Shown: positions 30,101-39,369 of the stretch, in pieces | How positions within the stretch are numbered: position 1 is the stretch's first letter | How the letters are laid out: every line of letters starts with the position of its first letter | Origin: Archaeoglobi archaeon | Lineage (GTDB): Archaea; Halobacteriota; Archaeoglobi; Archaeoglobales; Archaeoglobaceae | Assembly (NCBI GenBank): GCA_029259335.1 | Contig: JAPDIY010000008.1 | Location: forward strand, 1-64,000 | Direction: 5' to 3' | DNA length: 64,000 nucleotides | Made by a program: the position numbers and the translations under genes | Notes under the pieces: model-generated | The model's database searches: none | What the model saw: the letters and a program-made list of their open reading frames with translations, nothing else | Told to the model about the DNA's origin: nothing

Positions 30101-31759
30101 ATGAACACCGAGAGACCTTGGTTTAAACACTGGCCTCCGCTGCTTACAAAAACCCTCGAATACCCAAAAGTTCCTCTTTTCGAATTTGTCGAGACCTCCG
30201 CAAGAAGATTTGGAGACAAAGCTGCAGTAATTTACTATGGAAGAGAAATCACCTACTCAGAGCTTCTTGATAATATAGAAAGATTTGCCACCTATTTGGC
30301 CTCAGCGGGGATAAAGAAGGGAGATAGGGTTGCAATTTACGCCCAGAACTCACCACAGTTCATCATATCCTTCTTCGGCATAATGAGGGCAAATGCCATT
30401 GCAGTTCCACTAAATCCAATGCTCGTAGAGAGGGAGCTTGAGTACGTTCTCGCTGATTCAGGGAGCAAAATTGTTTTTACGAGCTCCGAGCTTGCTTCAA
30501 GAATTCTTCCAGTAGCAAAAAAACTTGGTATTAGTGTCATTTGCGGAAACCTCTCAGACTACATTCCAGAACAACCAGATCTACCTGTTCCAGATTTTGC
30601 GAAGTTAAAGCTGGATGTTGAGGGGGCTGTAAGCTGGAAAGAAGTGATGGCAGCAAGAGCACCGCCTGAAGTTGATGTAGAAAGTGATGATCTAGCCCTA
30701 ATTCCATACACTGCCGGAACCACGGGAATGCCAAAAGGCTGCATGCACACGCATTTCACGGCAACTGCCAACACTCTAAGCTCAGCACACTGGTTCAACC
30801 TAACACCCGCTGCTGTCAGCTTGGCAACTCTGCCATTCTTCCATGTCACGGGCATGGTCCACTCGATGCTCGCCCCAATTTATGTTGGGGCAACAATAGT
30901 TCTGATTACTCGCTGGGATCGGGAGACGGCTCTGCAGGCTATCGAAAAATACCGCTGTACGCACTGGGTGAACATAACAACGATGGTCGTTGATCTGCTC
31001 AGCGATCCGAAAATAGCTGAAAGAGATCTCAGCTCTTTGCTCGTTGTTGGAGGTGGTGGAGCGCCAATGCCCAAAGCTGTGGCAGAGAGGCTTTATCAGC
31101 TTACTGGAATAAGGTACATGGAAGGTTATGGCTTGACGGAAACGATTTCGCAGACCCACTTGAATCCCCCGCAAAATCCGAAGTTGCAGTGTCTCGGAAT
31201 ACCTGATTTCGGTGTTGATGCTCTGGTTGTCGACATCGAAACTGGCAAACCACTACCACCGAAGGAAGAAGGTGAGATCGTCGTTTCTGGCCCCGAAGTT
31301 TTCAAGGGATACTGGAACAAGCCTGAGGAAACGGAGAGGGCTTTCATCGAAGTTGACGGCAGAAGGTACTTCAGAACGGGAGATTTGGGCTACATGGATG
31401 AGGACGGCTACTTCTTCATCGTTGACAGAATAAAGAGGATGATAAACAGGTCAGGGTTCAAGGTGTGGCCAGCTGAGGTCGAGGGTGTGCTTTACAGGCA
31501 TCCTGCGGTGAAAGAAGTCTGCGTCATCGGAGTTCCAGACGAGAGAGTTGTTGAAGAAGTTAAGGCTTTCATAGTTCTCAATCCGGAGTACGAGGGTAAG
31601 ATTACAGAGAAGGAGATTATCGAGTGGGCGAAACAGCAGATGGCTGCTTACAAATATCCGAGGATTGTAGAGTTTGTTAAAGAATTGCCAAAGAGTGGTG
31701 CTGGTAAGATCTTGTGGAGGTTGTTGCAGGAGAAGGAAAAGGAGAAGATGAGGAGGTGA
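30101..31759 (+). CDS. AMP-dependent acyl-CoA synthetase
   Basis: YTAGTTGMPKGCMHTH, YGLTETISQTH, RTGDLGYMDEDGYFFIVDRIKRMINRSGFKVWPAEVE, SGAGKILWR. Confidence 0.93.
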   Translation: MNTERPWFKHWPPLLTKTLEYPKVPLFEFVETSARRFGDKAAVIYYGREITYSELLDNIERFATYLASAGIKKGDRVAIYAQNSPQFIISFFGIMRANAIAVPLNPMLVERELEYVLADSGSKIVFTSSELASRILPVAKKLGISVICGNLSDYIPEQPDLPVPDFAKLKLDVEGAVSWKEVMAARAPPEVDVESDDLALIPYTAGTTGMPKGCMHTHFTATANTLSSAHWFNLTPAAVSLATLPFFHVTGMVHSMLAPIYVGATIVLITRWDRETALQAIEKYRCTHWVNITTMVVDLLSDPKIAERDLSSLLVVGGGGAPMPKAVAERLYQLTGIRYMEGYGLTETISQTHLNPPQNPKLQCLGIPDFGVDALVVDIETGKPLPPKEEGEIVVSGPEVFKGYWNKPEETERAFIEVDGRRYFRTGDLGYMDEDGYFFIVDRIKRMINRSGFKVWPAEVEGVLYRHPAVKEVCVIGVPDERVVEEVKAFIVLNPEYEGKITEKEIIEWAKQQMAAYKYPRIVEFVKELPKSGAGKILWRLLQEKEKEKMRR

Positions 31760-31763
31760 TGGT

Positions 31764-32552
31764 ATGTATAAAATTATGCCGTTAAAACAGGCTGAAATTA
31801 CTGCTCCGGTTGGAGTGACTTTTATGCTCGGACACATGAGGGTTCTCACAACCGGTCCTGTTTACGTGTGGGTTATTGAAGGAGATGGTGAGAAGATAGT
31901 GGTTGATGCTGGTATCGAGGAACCACAGAACGGATTCGTTCATGGGTTCCCCGTAAAAGGCGGTGGAGAGAAGAGTTTGAGAGATGCTTTGTCCAAAGCC
32001 GATCTGAAGCCTGAGGATGTGGATAAGCTGGTAATCACCCATCTCCACTTCGATCATGCTGCGAATGCAAAGCTGTTCACCAATGCGAGGATATACGTCC
32101 AGAAGAAGGAGTGGAAGTCTGCCTTAAATCCCCCAATGCACTACCGCCAGACCTACGACTCAAGCATGATAACGCCGCTGGAGGACATGGATCTCTGCTT
32201 GGTTAACGGGGATGTGGAGATTGCCGATGGCATCAGGCTGATTTTGCTGCCAGGTCATACCAAAGGCTTGCAGGGTGTGGCGGTTGAGACGGAGAAAGGA
32301 ACCTATCTGCTTGCAGGAGACCATTTCTACACCTATTTCAACTTCTTCCCACCAAAGCAGCCCCTTGAATTTACAGACATGGCGGGCAACAAAATCGAGA
32401 TACAGCCACTCCAAATCCCCTTTGTTCCGCCCGGACTGCATGTTGACCTGTCGGAGTGGTATGACAGCTGCTTTAAAGCACTGAGCATTGCAAAAAAGGC
32501 AAACATACTGCCGGGGCACGATCCCAGCTTGGAAGGAAGGGTTTTTCCTTGA
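31764..32552 (+). CDS. Metallo-beta-lactamase-fold hydrolase (lactonase-like)
   Basis: VITHLHFDHAANAKLF, LLPGHTKGLQGVAVE, LLAGDHFYTYF, ILPGHDPSLEG. Confidence 0.88.
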   Translation: MYKIMPLKQAEITAPVGVTFMLGHMRVLTTGPVYVWVIEGDGEKIVVDAGIEEPQNGFVHGFPVKGGGEKSLRDALSKADLKPEDVDKLVITHLHFDHAANAKLFTNARIYVQKKEWKSALNPPMHYRQTYDSSMITPLEDMDLCLVNGDVEIADGIRLILLPGHTKGLQGVAVETEKGTYLLAGDHFYTYFNFFPPKQPLEFTDMAGNKIEIQPLQIPFVPPGLHVDLSEWYDSCFKALSIAKKANILPGHDPSLEGRVFP

Positions 32553-32605
32553 TTACTTTTCTTTTTTAGTAAAATTTATTAACTTATCTTACCATTTATT
32601 AAAAG

Positions 32606-33142
32606 ATGAGGCCAAAGATCAAGAGAATTTCAGCAGCCCTTAATAAAGAGTTATATGAAAAGTTAAAAAAAGCGGCGAATAAAGAAGATAAAGCTGTTTC
32701 TGAAGTCCTTAGGGATGCTATAAACCTCTATCTTACCGTAAAGAGTTACGAAGTGGATATAAAGGATGTTGAACTGTACAGTAACTTTATTGCGAGTGGG
32801 GAGAATGTTATAGTTGATACTGAGACTTGGATAACGATTCTCGGCGAGATCAACAGATGTGCCTCAGACCTTTTTTGGGAGAATATAAGACAGATAGGGC
32901 GTGAACAGGGCGCTGAGTTTAAAGTGAAAGGAATTAAAAATCTACGAGATGTGCTTGAATTCCTTGAGGCCAAAAAATTGTATACCTTAAAGCTTGAAAA
33001 TAACGTCTACACTCTGATACTCACTGCAAGACCCGAACAGAGATTTTTGAAAGAATTCATACTTGGACTCTGCGAAGAACTGGGAATAAAAGTAGAGATA
33101 GTCGAGGGAGTGAGGAAGCTTGTAATTGCAGAGATAAAATAA
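32606..33142 (+). CDS. Ribbon-helix-helix (CopG/MetJ-like) regulator with extended C-terminal domain
   Basis: RISAALNKELYEKLKKAANKEDKAVSEVLRDAINLYL RHH motif; ~130-aa uncharacterised C-terminal domain. Confidence 0.78.
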   Translation: MRPKIKRISAALNKELYEKLKKAANKEDKAVSEVLRDAINLYLTVKSYEVDIKDVELYSNFIASGENVIVDTETWITILGEINRCASDLFWENIRQIGREQGAEFKVKGIKNLRDVLEFLEAKKLYTLKLENNVYTLILTARPEQRFLKEFILGLCEELGIKVEIVEGVRKLVIAEIK

Positions 33143-33238
33143 TAAAGTTGATGAAAATATGCTACATCCTTAGTTAATGTTAATATATGATAAAAAAATT
33201 TGGTAAAAGTTATATTAAGGATTCAGAAGACTATCTAC

Positions 33239-34126
33239 ATGCTGACAGAAATGTGGTGGTTCTGGCCTTCAGTATTGTTTGTTTTCACATTCATAATTGG
33301 AATTATTGCACCGATTTCAGGTGTTGGAGGAGGAGTTCTGTTTGTACCACTAACAACAGCTTTCTTCCCTTTCAACGTTGACTTCATAAGAGGTACAGGA
33401 CTTATAATGGCGCTGACAAGCTCTCTTTCATCAGCTCCACAGCTAACCAAAAAAGGATTGGCCAACATTAGAATTATGGCTCCGATTGTCGCGGTTTCAA
33501 GCATAACATCGATAATAGGGGGTATAGTTGGACTGTGGATAACAAACTCGTTTCCAGAGGGCAAGCACTACATCACCATAATGCTCGGCATCGTTCTTTT
33601 CATAATCTTCGCAGTAATGGCAACTTCCAAAAGAGTTGAGTTTCCTGAGGTTGAAAGACAGGACGCTCTTTCAAGAAAGCTTGGTATAATAGGGGCGTGG
33701 TACGAACCATCACTGGAGAAAGTTGTGGAGTACAGGACAAAGAATATGCCAATAGCCATTCCGGCTTTTGCAATGGTTGGGTTCATAGCTGGTATGTTCG
33801 GCTTGGGAGCGGGATGGGCAAACGTTCCCGTGCTCAATCTGATAATGGGTGCTCCGATTAAGGTGGCAACATCCACAAGCATGCTGATTATCACCGTCAA
33901 CGATGCTGCTGCTGCGTGGGTTTATCTTGCAAAGGGAGCCGTGTTGCCAGTAATTGTCATCCCATCGGTAATTGGGATAACAATAGGAGCGCGAATTGGA
34001 GCAAAACTTGCAGTTAGGGCAAAGCCAAAGTTCGTCCGATATCTGGTTATGGGAATAATGCTGATGTCGGCAATTCTCGACATTTGGAAGGGGCTGAGTG
34101 GTTTGGGTTACGTTCCGGGTTTTTGA
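33239..34126 (+). CDS. TSUP (TauE/SafE) family transporter, copy 1
   Basis: ISGVGGGVLFVPLTTAFFPFNVDFIRGTGL...GMFGLGAGWANVPVLNLIMGAPIKVATSTSMLIITVND. Confidence 0.9.
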   Translation: MLTEMWWFWPSVLFVFTFIIGIIAPISGVGGGVLFVPLTTAFFPFNVDFIRGTGLIMALTSSLSSAPQLTKKGLANIRIMAPIVAVSSITSIIGGIVGLWITNSFPEGKHYITIMLGIVLFIIFAVMATSKRVEFPEVERQDALSRKLGIIGAWYEPSLEKVVEYRTKNMPIAIPAFAMVGFIAGMFGLGAGWANVPVLNLIMGAPIKVATSTSMLIITVNDAAAAWVYLAKGAVLPVIVIPSVIGITIGARIGAKLAVRAKPKFVRYLVMGIMLMSAILDIWKGLSGLGYVPGF

Positions 34127-34130
34127 GGTG

Positions 34131-34556
34131 ATGAAAATGGCAGAAACGGATGTTGAAGTTGAACCGATGAACAAAATTTTTGCAAGAGTTATGGAGCTGA
34201 CGACAATCGTAGGGCTTGTAGTGATGATTGTTCCTGGCTTAATTTCCCTTTCCGGCGAAAACGTTTACGTTGATCCGATCCACACCGTGAACAACTGGGA
34301 CAAATCTGCAGAAGAGTTTTGGCACGATGCAAAAGGTATTAGTATTCACGGCTACGATTGGATTTTTGAGAATTTAGAGCGTTTTGACTGCATCAGTTTA
34401 TTTGGTGTTGTAATCTTAGCACTGGCACCAATGTTAAGCATTCTTGCAGCAATACCTTCTGCTCCAAAGATTTACAAAGTAATTCTTGGAATAGTAGCAG
34501 CAGAACTCGTCTTCGCCATTGTCAGACCGCTCATCATGGCGGGAGGGGGGCATTAA
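34131..34556 (+). CDS. DUF1634-like small membrane protein, copy 1
   Basis: Three predicted TM segments; immediately downstream of TSUP gene; ISLFGVVILALAPMLSILAAIPSAPKIYKVILGIVAAEL. Confidence 0.7.
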   Translation: MKMAETDVEVEPMNKIFARVMELTTIVGLVVMIVPGLISLSGENVYVDPIHTVNNWDKSAEEFWHDAKGISIHGYDWIFENLERFDCISLFGVVILALAPMLSILAAIPSAPKIYKVILGIVAAELVFAIVRPLIMAGGGH

Positions 34557-34996
34557 TGCAAACTCGCTTCCCAAGCCAGCAAAAGCATTACTGAGAGTAT
34601 GGTAATAGCCAAGATTGTATATAATCCTTTTTTATAGAATAATATTTCTCTACTTCTGAACATGGATGCGAAAAGACAGATCATTCCCGCAATCCCACCG
34701 TAAACGACTGTTGCAATTCCAAACATGGCGATCCCATCACCTGTATGCAGTATGGTCAAAAACCAGTATCCATGTAGCTCTGTATGCATATAAGTGTCCT
34801 TTTCCCATACTTTCTCTTCATTAAGCCCGCTGAGAAGATCCTTTACAGTAGACTGGTAGTCGAAAATGGAATTGCCAGAAATCCCGATTATAACTCCTGC
34901 AATGGCTACTAAAATGCCAATAATCGTGAGCCAACCACTAACTTCTCCATAAATTCTCCCTTCCAGAGGAGATTTTACCCTCATCTCATCATCCAT
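34553..34996 (-). CDS. DUF1634-like small membrane protein, copy 2
   Basis: EVSGWLTIIGILVAIAGVIIGI...GDGIAMFGIATVVYGGIAGMICLFASMFRSREILFYKKGLYTILAITILSV; overlaps the copy 1 stop. Confidence 0.7.
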   Translation of the reverse strand: MDDEMRVKSPLEGRIYGEVSGWLTIIGILVAIAGVIIGISGNSIFDYQSTVKDLLSGLNEEKVWEKDTYMHTELHGYWFLTILHTGDGIAMFGIATVVYGGIAGMICLFASMFRSREILFYKKGLYTILAITILSVMLLLAWEASLH

Positions 34997-35862
34997 AATC
35001 CCACCCAGACAAGCCTAATACCAGCGAAAAGCAAAATAAGTGTCAGAATGTACCTCACATACCTTGCTTTGGTTCTTACAGCAACTCTCGCTCCAATTCT
35101 CGCCCCAACCATAAGTCCCATTACAGCAGGAACCGCAAATATCGGAATTAGCGAACCTGAAATAAAATATGGCACGATTGCAGCGGTGTCGCCAATACTG
35201 ATTATCACAGCACTCGTTGTCGTAGCAACTTTCAGCGGTGCGAGCATTATCAAGTTAATTGTTGGTCCTATCGCCCATCCAGCCCCCAAACCGAAAGTAC
35301 CAGAAATGAAGCCCACCCCGCAGCAAATTAAAAAGGCAAGTGGAGCGTGTTTTAGTTTGTATTCCACAACCCTATCGAGAGATTTTTCATAATAGGGTAT
35401 TTCAAGGCCGAGTTTCTGAGTAATTCTATCCCCCTCGCTTTCGGGATACTCTGTTTTTTTAATAAAAATGTACAGTATACCTATGAATAAAACAATCAGA
35501 CCGAGCATCAACTTGAGGATCGCAACACCGTAACTTCCAAAATGACCTGTGAGGTAAAGTCCGAAGTAGGCACCAATCACCGCAAAAACTGTGTAGGGTG
35601 CGGCAAGAAAGAGGGCGATTCTGATATTTGCAATGCTCCGCAGGTACGTCTGGGCACCCATTCTCGTTCCCGCTACGGCAGATAGCAGACCTGTAGCACG
35701 GACTATATCGGGGTGAATTGAAGTAAATCCGAGAAGAAAAGACGTGAAGAGTACTCCACCACCTGTACCAGCAATGATAGCTACAAACCCAATAGAAAAG
35801 CAGAAGGCAAATATCTCAACAAAAAATTTTATTGTAGTTGGGATAACCACGAGCGTCTGCAC
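34981..35862 (-). CDS. TSUP (TauE/SafE) family transporter, copy 2
   Basis: IAGTGGGVLFTSFLLGFTSIHPDIVRATGL...GTFGLGAGWAIGPTINLIMLAPLKVATTTSAVIISIGD. Confidence 0.9.
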   Translation of the reverse strand: MQTLVVIPTTIKFFVEIFAFCFSIGFVAIIAGTGGGVLFTSFLLGFTSIHPDIVRATGLLSAVAGTRMGAQTYLRSIANIRIALFLAAPYTVFAVIGAYFGLYLTGHFGSYGVAILKLMLGLIVLFIGILYIFIKKTEYPESEGDRITQKLGLEIPYYEKSLDRVVEYKLKHAPLAFLICCGVGFISGTFGLGAGWAIGPTINLIMLAPLKVATTTSAVIISIGDTAAIVPYFISGSLIPIFAVPAVMGLMVGARIGARVAVRTKARYVRYILTLILLFAGIRLVWVGLWMMR

Positions 35863-35903
35863 GTTTGATAAGTATAAATAATATGATTTAAAAATCTTGC
35901 GTT

Positions 35904-37232
35904 TTACTGCAACCCCTCAACGTATGCCATGAATTCTTTTTCAGACATCTTCACCCATTTCGAATACCATCCACGGATTTTCTCCAGTCTTCCCACTTCA
36001 ACATTGTAGAAGTTCAGCACTCCAAGCATCTCCCCTTCTCTTATCTTCCCATCCATCACTGGCAGAAACACGACTTTCTGAATGACTCCGCCCTCCTCAA
36101 CTCTCCACGGTATACAATCGCAGAAAATGTCAACAACCGTTCCATATGCATGTCTCATGATGTGTAACGGATAAACGATCGTATTCGGCGGAACTTTCAC
36201 TTTCTTGACCTTAACAACAGCGGGCTCTCCGTATCTCAGCTCCTTGTTTTCATCCGCAACCAGCACCTCCCACTTCGCAACAGGGCTCCTTTTGTATCCG
36301 AAAGGTTCAACAGTAACTTCCTTCTTAATTATACCTTCGCCACTCCTGTAAATCATTCTGACTCTCTCTGGACTTTTCTCCTGAATGACGCTCTCAACCT
36401 CAGTGAGACCAACATAATAAACGCTGATCACTCCAATCAAATCTCCCTTCTCTATCTTACCATCCTCAACCGCAAGAAATATTGCCTGCTGTAAATTTTT
36501 CTCATCTTCAACTCTCTTCGGCCTTCCGAGTTCAACAACATCGAGGACTGTGCCATAGGCGTTTCTCATTATGCTGAGGGGAACTACAACCGTGCTGGGT
36601 GGCAGGTTGATCTCTTTTATATTTACACGAACAATGTCTCCCTTCTTAACAGTAATATCCTCGTCTGCAATCAGCATTTCCCACACTCCGATGTGACTAC
36701 GTGTGTATCCAAGAGCGTCAAGCTTGGCTCTCTTCCGATAAACATTCCCGTTATCTCTCCATGTAATATTTGCTTCCGTAACCTCCCTCTTAATCTCAAC
36801 CTTAGGAGGATTCAGACCAAAAATGCGATTCAAAATACCCGCTCTAATGTAGAAAACTTTCAGAACTCCAATCAGATCATCTTTTTTAACTTCTCCACTT
36901 TCAACAGGAATGAAAAGGACTTTATTTATGCATTTCTCATCCTCAACTCTTTCCGGAATTCCACATTCAACCACATCCTGAACAACCCCAAGAGCGTGCC
37001 TCATTATGCTCAAAGGCCCGACCATCGTATTCTCTGGAAGATATATCGGCTTAACTTTTAGTATAACCGGCTTTCCCTTTTCAACGGTAATATCCTCGTC
37101 TGCAATCAGCATTTCCCACTGCGTAACTGGGGCCATCCTGTAACCAAACGGTTTGAGTTCCAGTTCTCTGCGCTCCAGCTTCCCTCCAATCTCATCAACC
37201 CAATAGGTCATCTCCACTTTCATATCAACCAC
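35904..37232 (-). CDS. Protein made of three tandem DUF22-like repeats
   Basis: Three repeats each with MAPVTQWEMLIADED / RSHIGVWEMLIADED / RSPVAKWEVLVADEN and PLSIMRHALGVVQDVVECGIPERVEDE / PLSIMRNAYGTVLDVVELGRPKRVEDE / PLHIMRHAYGTVVDIFCDCIPWRVEEG. Confidence 0.8.
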   Translation of the reverse strand: MVDMKVEMTYWVDEIGGKLERRELELKPFGYRMAPVTQWEMLIADEDITVEKGKPVILKVKPIYLPENTMVGPLSIMRHALGVVQDVVECGIPERVEDEKCINKVLFIPVESGEVKKDDLIGVLKVFYIRAGILNRIFGLNPPKVEIKREVTEANITWRDNGNVYRKRAKLDALGYTRSHIGVWEMLIADEDITVKKGDIVRVNIKEINLPPSTVVVPLSIMRNAYGTVLDVVELGRPKRVEDEKNLQQAIFLAVEDGKIEKGDLIGVISVYYVGLTEVESVIQEKSPERVRMIYRSGEGIIKKEVTVEPFGYKRSPVAKWEVLVADENKELRYGEPAVVKVKKVKVPPNTIVYPLHIMRHAYGTVVDIFCDCIPWRVEEGGVIQKVVFLPVMDGKIREGEMLGVLNFYNVEVGRLEKIRGWYSKWVKMSEKEFMAYVEGLQ

Positions 37233-37373
37233 CCACTACAATTCGAAATGATTATATGTTATATATCCTTTTCCTTTTTTACAATTTTGAGCGCTTCACT
37301 TATCGTACGATGACCTAATTTAAATTTAATATTTTTGCTTAAAGTTTAAGTTCAAACCGTTTTATCCATATAC

Positions 37374-38492
37374 ATGAAAATCGCGCATATTTCAGACTTA
37401 CATTTCGGAGAAGAACTTGTAAGAGAGAAGGTGGAGAAAGCTGTTAGGCAGATAAACGAAGCTGAACCTGATCTTGTTGTTATTACCGGAGACCTCTCGT
37501 GCTGGGGGATACACTCCGAGATGAGGGATGCTTATGAAACACTCATTGATTTAAAACCTGAAGTTGTGGCGGTACCGGGCAATCATGACGCGAGAAACAT
37601 CGGGCATGAGTTTTTCGAACTGTATTTCGGCGATACAAAAAAACATTACAAGAATGATGTCATATCTTTAATTGCTGCAGACAGCACACAACCGGATCTG
37701 GATGACGGATATATCGGCTACGAACAGAGAGAGTGGATAAGGAACAAGACCAAGAAGAACAAGTTCAATATCCTCGCACTGCATCACCACATAGTTCCAG
37801 TACCGAAAACGGGGAGAGAAAGGAACGTTCTCATAGATGCAGGCGAAATGGTAGAACTCATAACAACATCTGGCATAACTGCTGTACTCGCAGGACACAG
37901 GCACATGCCCTATTCAATAAGATTGATGAGGACACATATAATACACGCCGGAACTCTCGGCTCGTTCAAGGTTCTTGGAATGCCAGATCAGAATTACAAT
38001 ATAATCGAGATTGAAAATGAAACTCTCATATTAAAGCTCAAGTTCGTTGATTTCGGGGAGGTTGAGGTGGGAAAATTCGCGATTAAAACAGAAACACCCG
38101 AATCTATTGATATATACCACAGAATTGCCAAGCCTAAGCGTGTTCTTTTCGTTTCAAAGGCAAACGATTGCAGAACGCAGATGGCCGAGGCCATTTTCAA
38201 CAAGATTTCCCCCAACAACATGCTCGCTCTAAGCGCGGGTTTAGAGCCAGCGGAAAGCGTTGATTTGAGGGCAATAGCAGTTATGAAAGAGCTTGACCTG
38301 AAGGTAAACGGTAAGCCGAGGAAGATAAGCAAAGAGATGTTGAGAGACTTTGATGTGATTATCGAATTTGATGAGCTTGGGCTTGGTGAGTATTGGGACG
38401 TGAGAAAGCCTACAACCATGGAGGAGTACAGAGAGGTAAGAAGAGAAATATGGGGCAGAGTTGAGGAGCTTGTAAAAAGGCTTCTCTATTGA
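37374..38492 (+). CDS. Calcineurin-like metallophosphoesterase fused to LMW protein tyrosine phosphatase-like domain
   Basis: N-term MKIAHISDLHFGEE...VVITGDLS...VPGNHDARN...LALHHHIVP...LAGHRHMPY; C-term KRVLFVSKANDCRTQMAEAIFNKISPNNMLALSAGLEPAESVDLRAIAVMKELDL...DFDVIIEFDE. Confidence 0.87.
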   Translation: MKIAHISDLHFGEELVREKVEKAVRQINEAEPDLVVITGDLSCWGIHSEMRDAYETLIDLKPEVVAVPGNHDARNIGHEFFELYFGDTKKHYKNDVISLIAADSTQPDLDDGYIGYEQREWIRNKTKKNKFNILALHHHIVPVPKTGRERNVLIDAGEMVELITTSGITAVLAGHRHMPYSIRLMRTHIIHAGTLGSFKVLGMPDQNYNIIEIENETLILKLKFVDFGEVEVGKFAIKTETPESIDIYHRIAKPKRVLFVSKANDCRTQMAEAIFNKISPNNMLALSAGLEPAESVDLRAIAVMKELDLKVNGKPRKISKEMLRDFDVIIEFDELGLGEYWDVRKPTTMEEYREVRREIWGRVEELVKRLLY

Positions 38493-38825
38493 CCGAAAAT
38501 TTTTGTTATCTGGGCTGTTTTCAAAAACGGAAAATTATGCACCTATGTTCATACCCACTCTATCCCGATTGTACAGTTCGCAATTAAAATCGTCCTCTCG
38601 AGAGTAGCCTACGATACCTTTGAACTAATATTGAAGGTTGGAAACCGATCCAAATGATTTTGGACTGCAATACGAATGTTTGTAGTAGTTAGCTGGGGGC
38701 AGAACGAATCCAATTGGAGAGATATCCACTGGAGAGAGGAAGCAGGATAATAACAAACTCTTCCGTCTGTCAAGCCTAAAAAAAATGGATACTGTACCAA
38801 TAATCAAAGCTCAAGGAAAAAAAAA

Positions 38826-39311
38826 CTAAATTACGAAAACAGCAGCAGCAACAGCAGTGGTGCACTTCTCAACCTTTCCTTTTGCCGTAACGCTAAGAGT
38901 TTTTGCAGTTCCGTTCCCCTGCGTTCTTACCATCTCCGCAGCGAGTTTCTCTGCATGCTTCTCTGCCCCTTCATACCACTCTCCACTGTGCTCTGCTATG
39001 TAGCCATTAATGTTTCCACTGTCCGGAATTGCTGCTCCGATGCTCGCAAAAATCTCCTTGCCCTCTTCACAGCTTGTGTACCTTGCCATAACGCAGAAAA
39101 CGATTTCACCGGGATGGAGTTTTCTCAAACCCTCTTCCTTCTCCACCACAACGCATCCAGGGGGTAATATGCTACTGACGGGAACGAGATTAAACCTCTC
39201 TATTCCTGCATTCCTCAGTGCAAGCTCGAAACTCATAAGTCTGTCCTCATGTCTGCCTATTCCTGAGACAAAGAACACTTCTTTCGGTAGAAGCACAGCT
39301 TTCCTGCCCAT
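38826..39311 (-). CDS. pdaD: Pyruvoyl-dependent arginine decarboxylase
   Basis: MGRKAVLLPKEVFFVSGIGRHEDRLMSFELALRNAGIERFNLVPVSSILPPGC (SS cleavage site), GEIVFCVMARYTS, TAVAAAVFVI. Confidence 0.92.
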   Translation of the reverse strand: MGRKAVLLPKEVFFVSGIGRHEDRLMSFELALRNAGIERFNLVPVSSILPPGCVVVEKEEGLRKLHPGEIVFCVMARYTSCEEGKEIFASIGAAIPDSGNINGYIAEHSGEWYEGAEKHAEKLAAEMVRTQGNGTAKTLSVTAKGKVEKCTTAVAAAVFVI

Positions 39312-39369
39312 GCCTGCTCTTCTGCTATCAAAATTTAACATTTGCTGTGGGAAAAACTATTTATCTCAA

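Noticed and set aside
38500-38825. Intergenic stretch with short peptide-like runs (e.g. GGRTNPIGEISTGERKQDNNKLFRLSSLKKMDTVP) possibly a transposase or gene remnant
   Set aside because: Multiple stops in every frame and no family I can name; insufficient evidence for a pseudogene call.
39010-39369. Extension of the CBS protein upstream to 39010
   Set aside because: Extension is antisense to pdaD and not CBS-like; ATG at 39370 precedes the first CBS motif.
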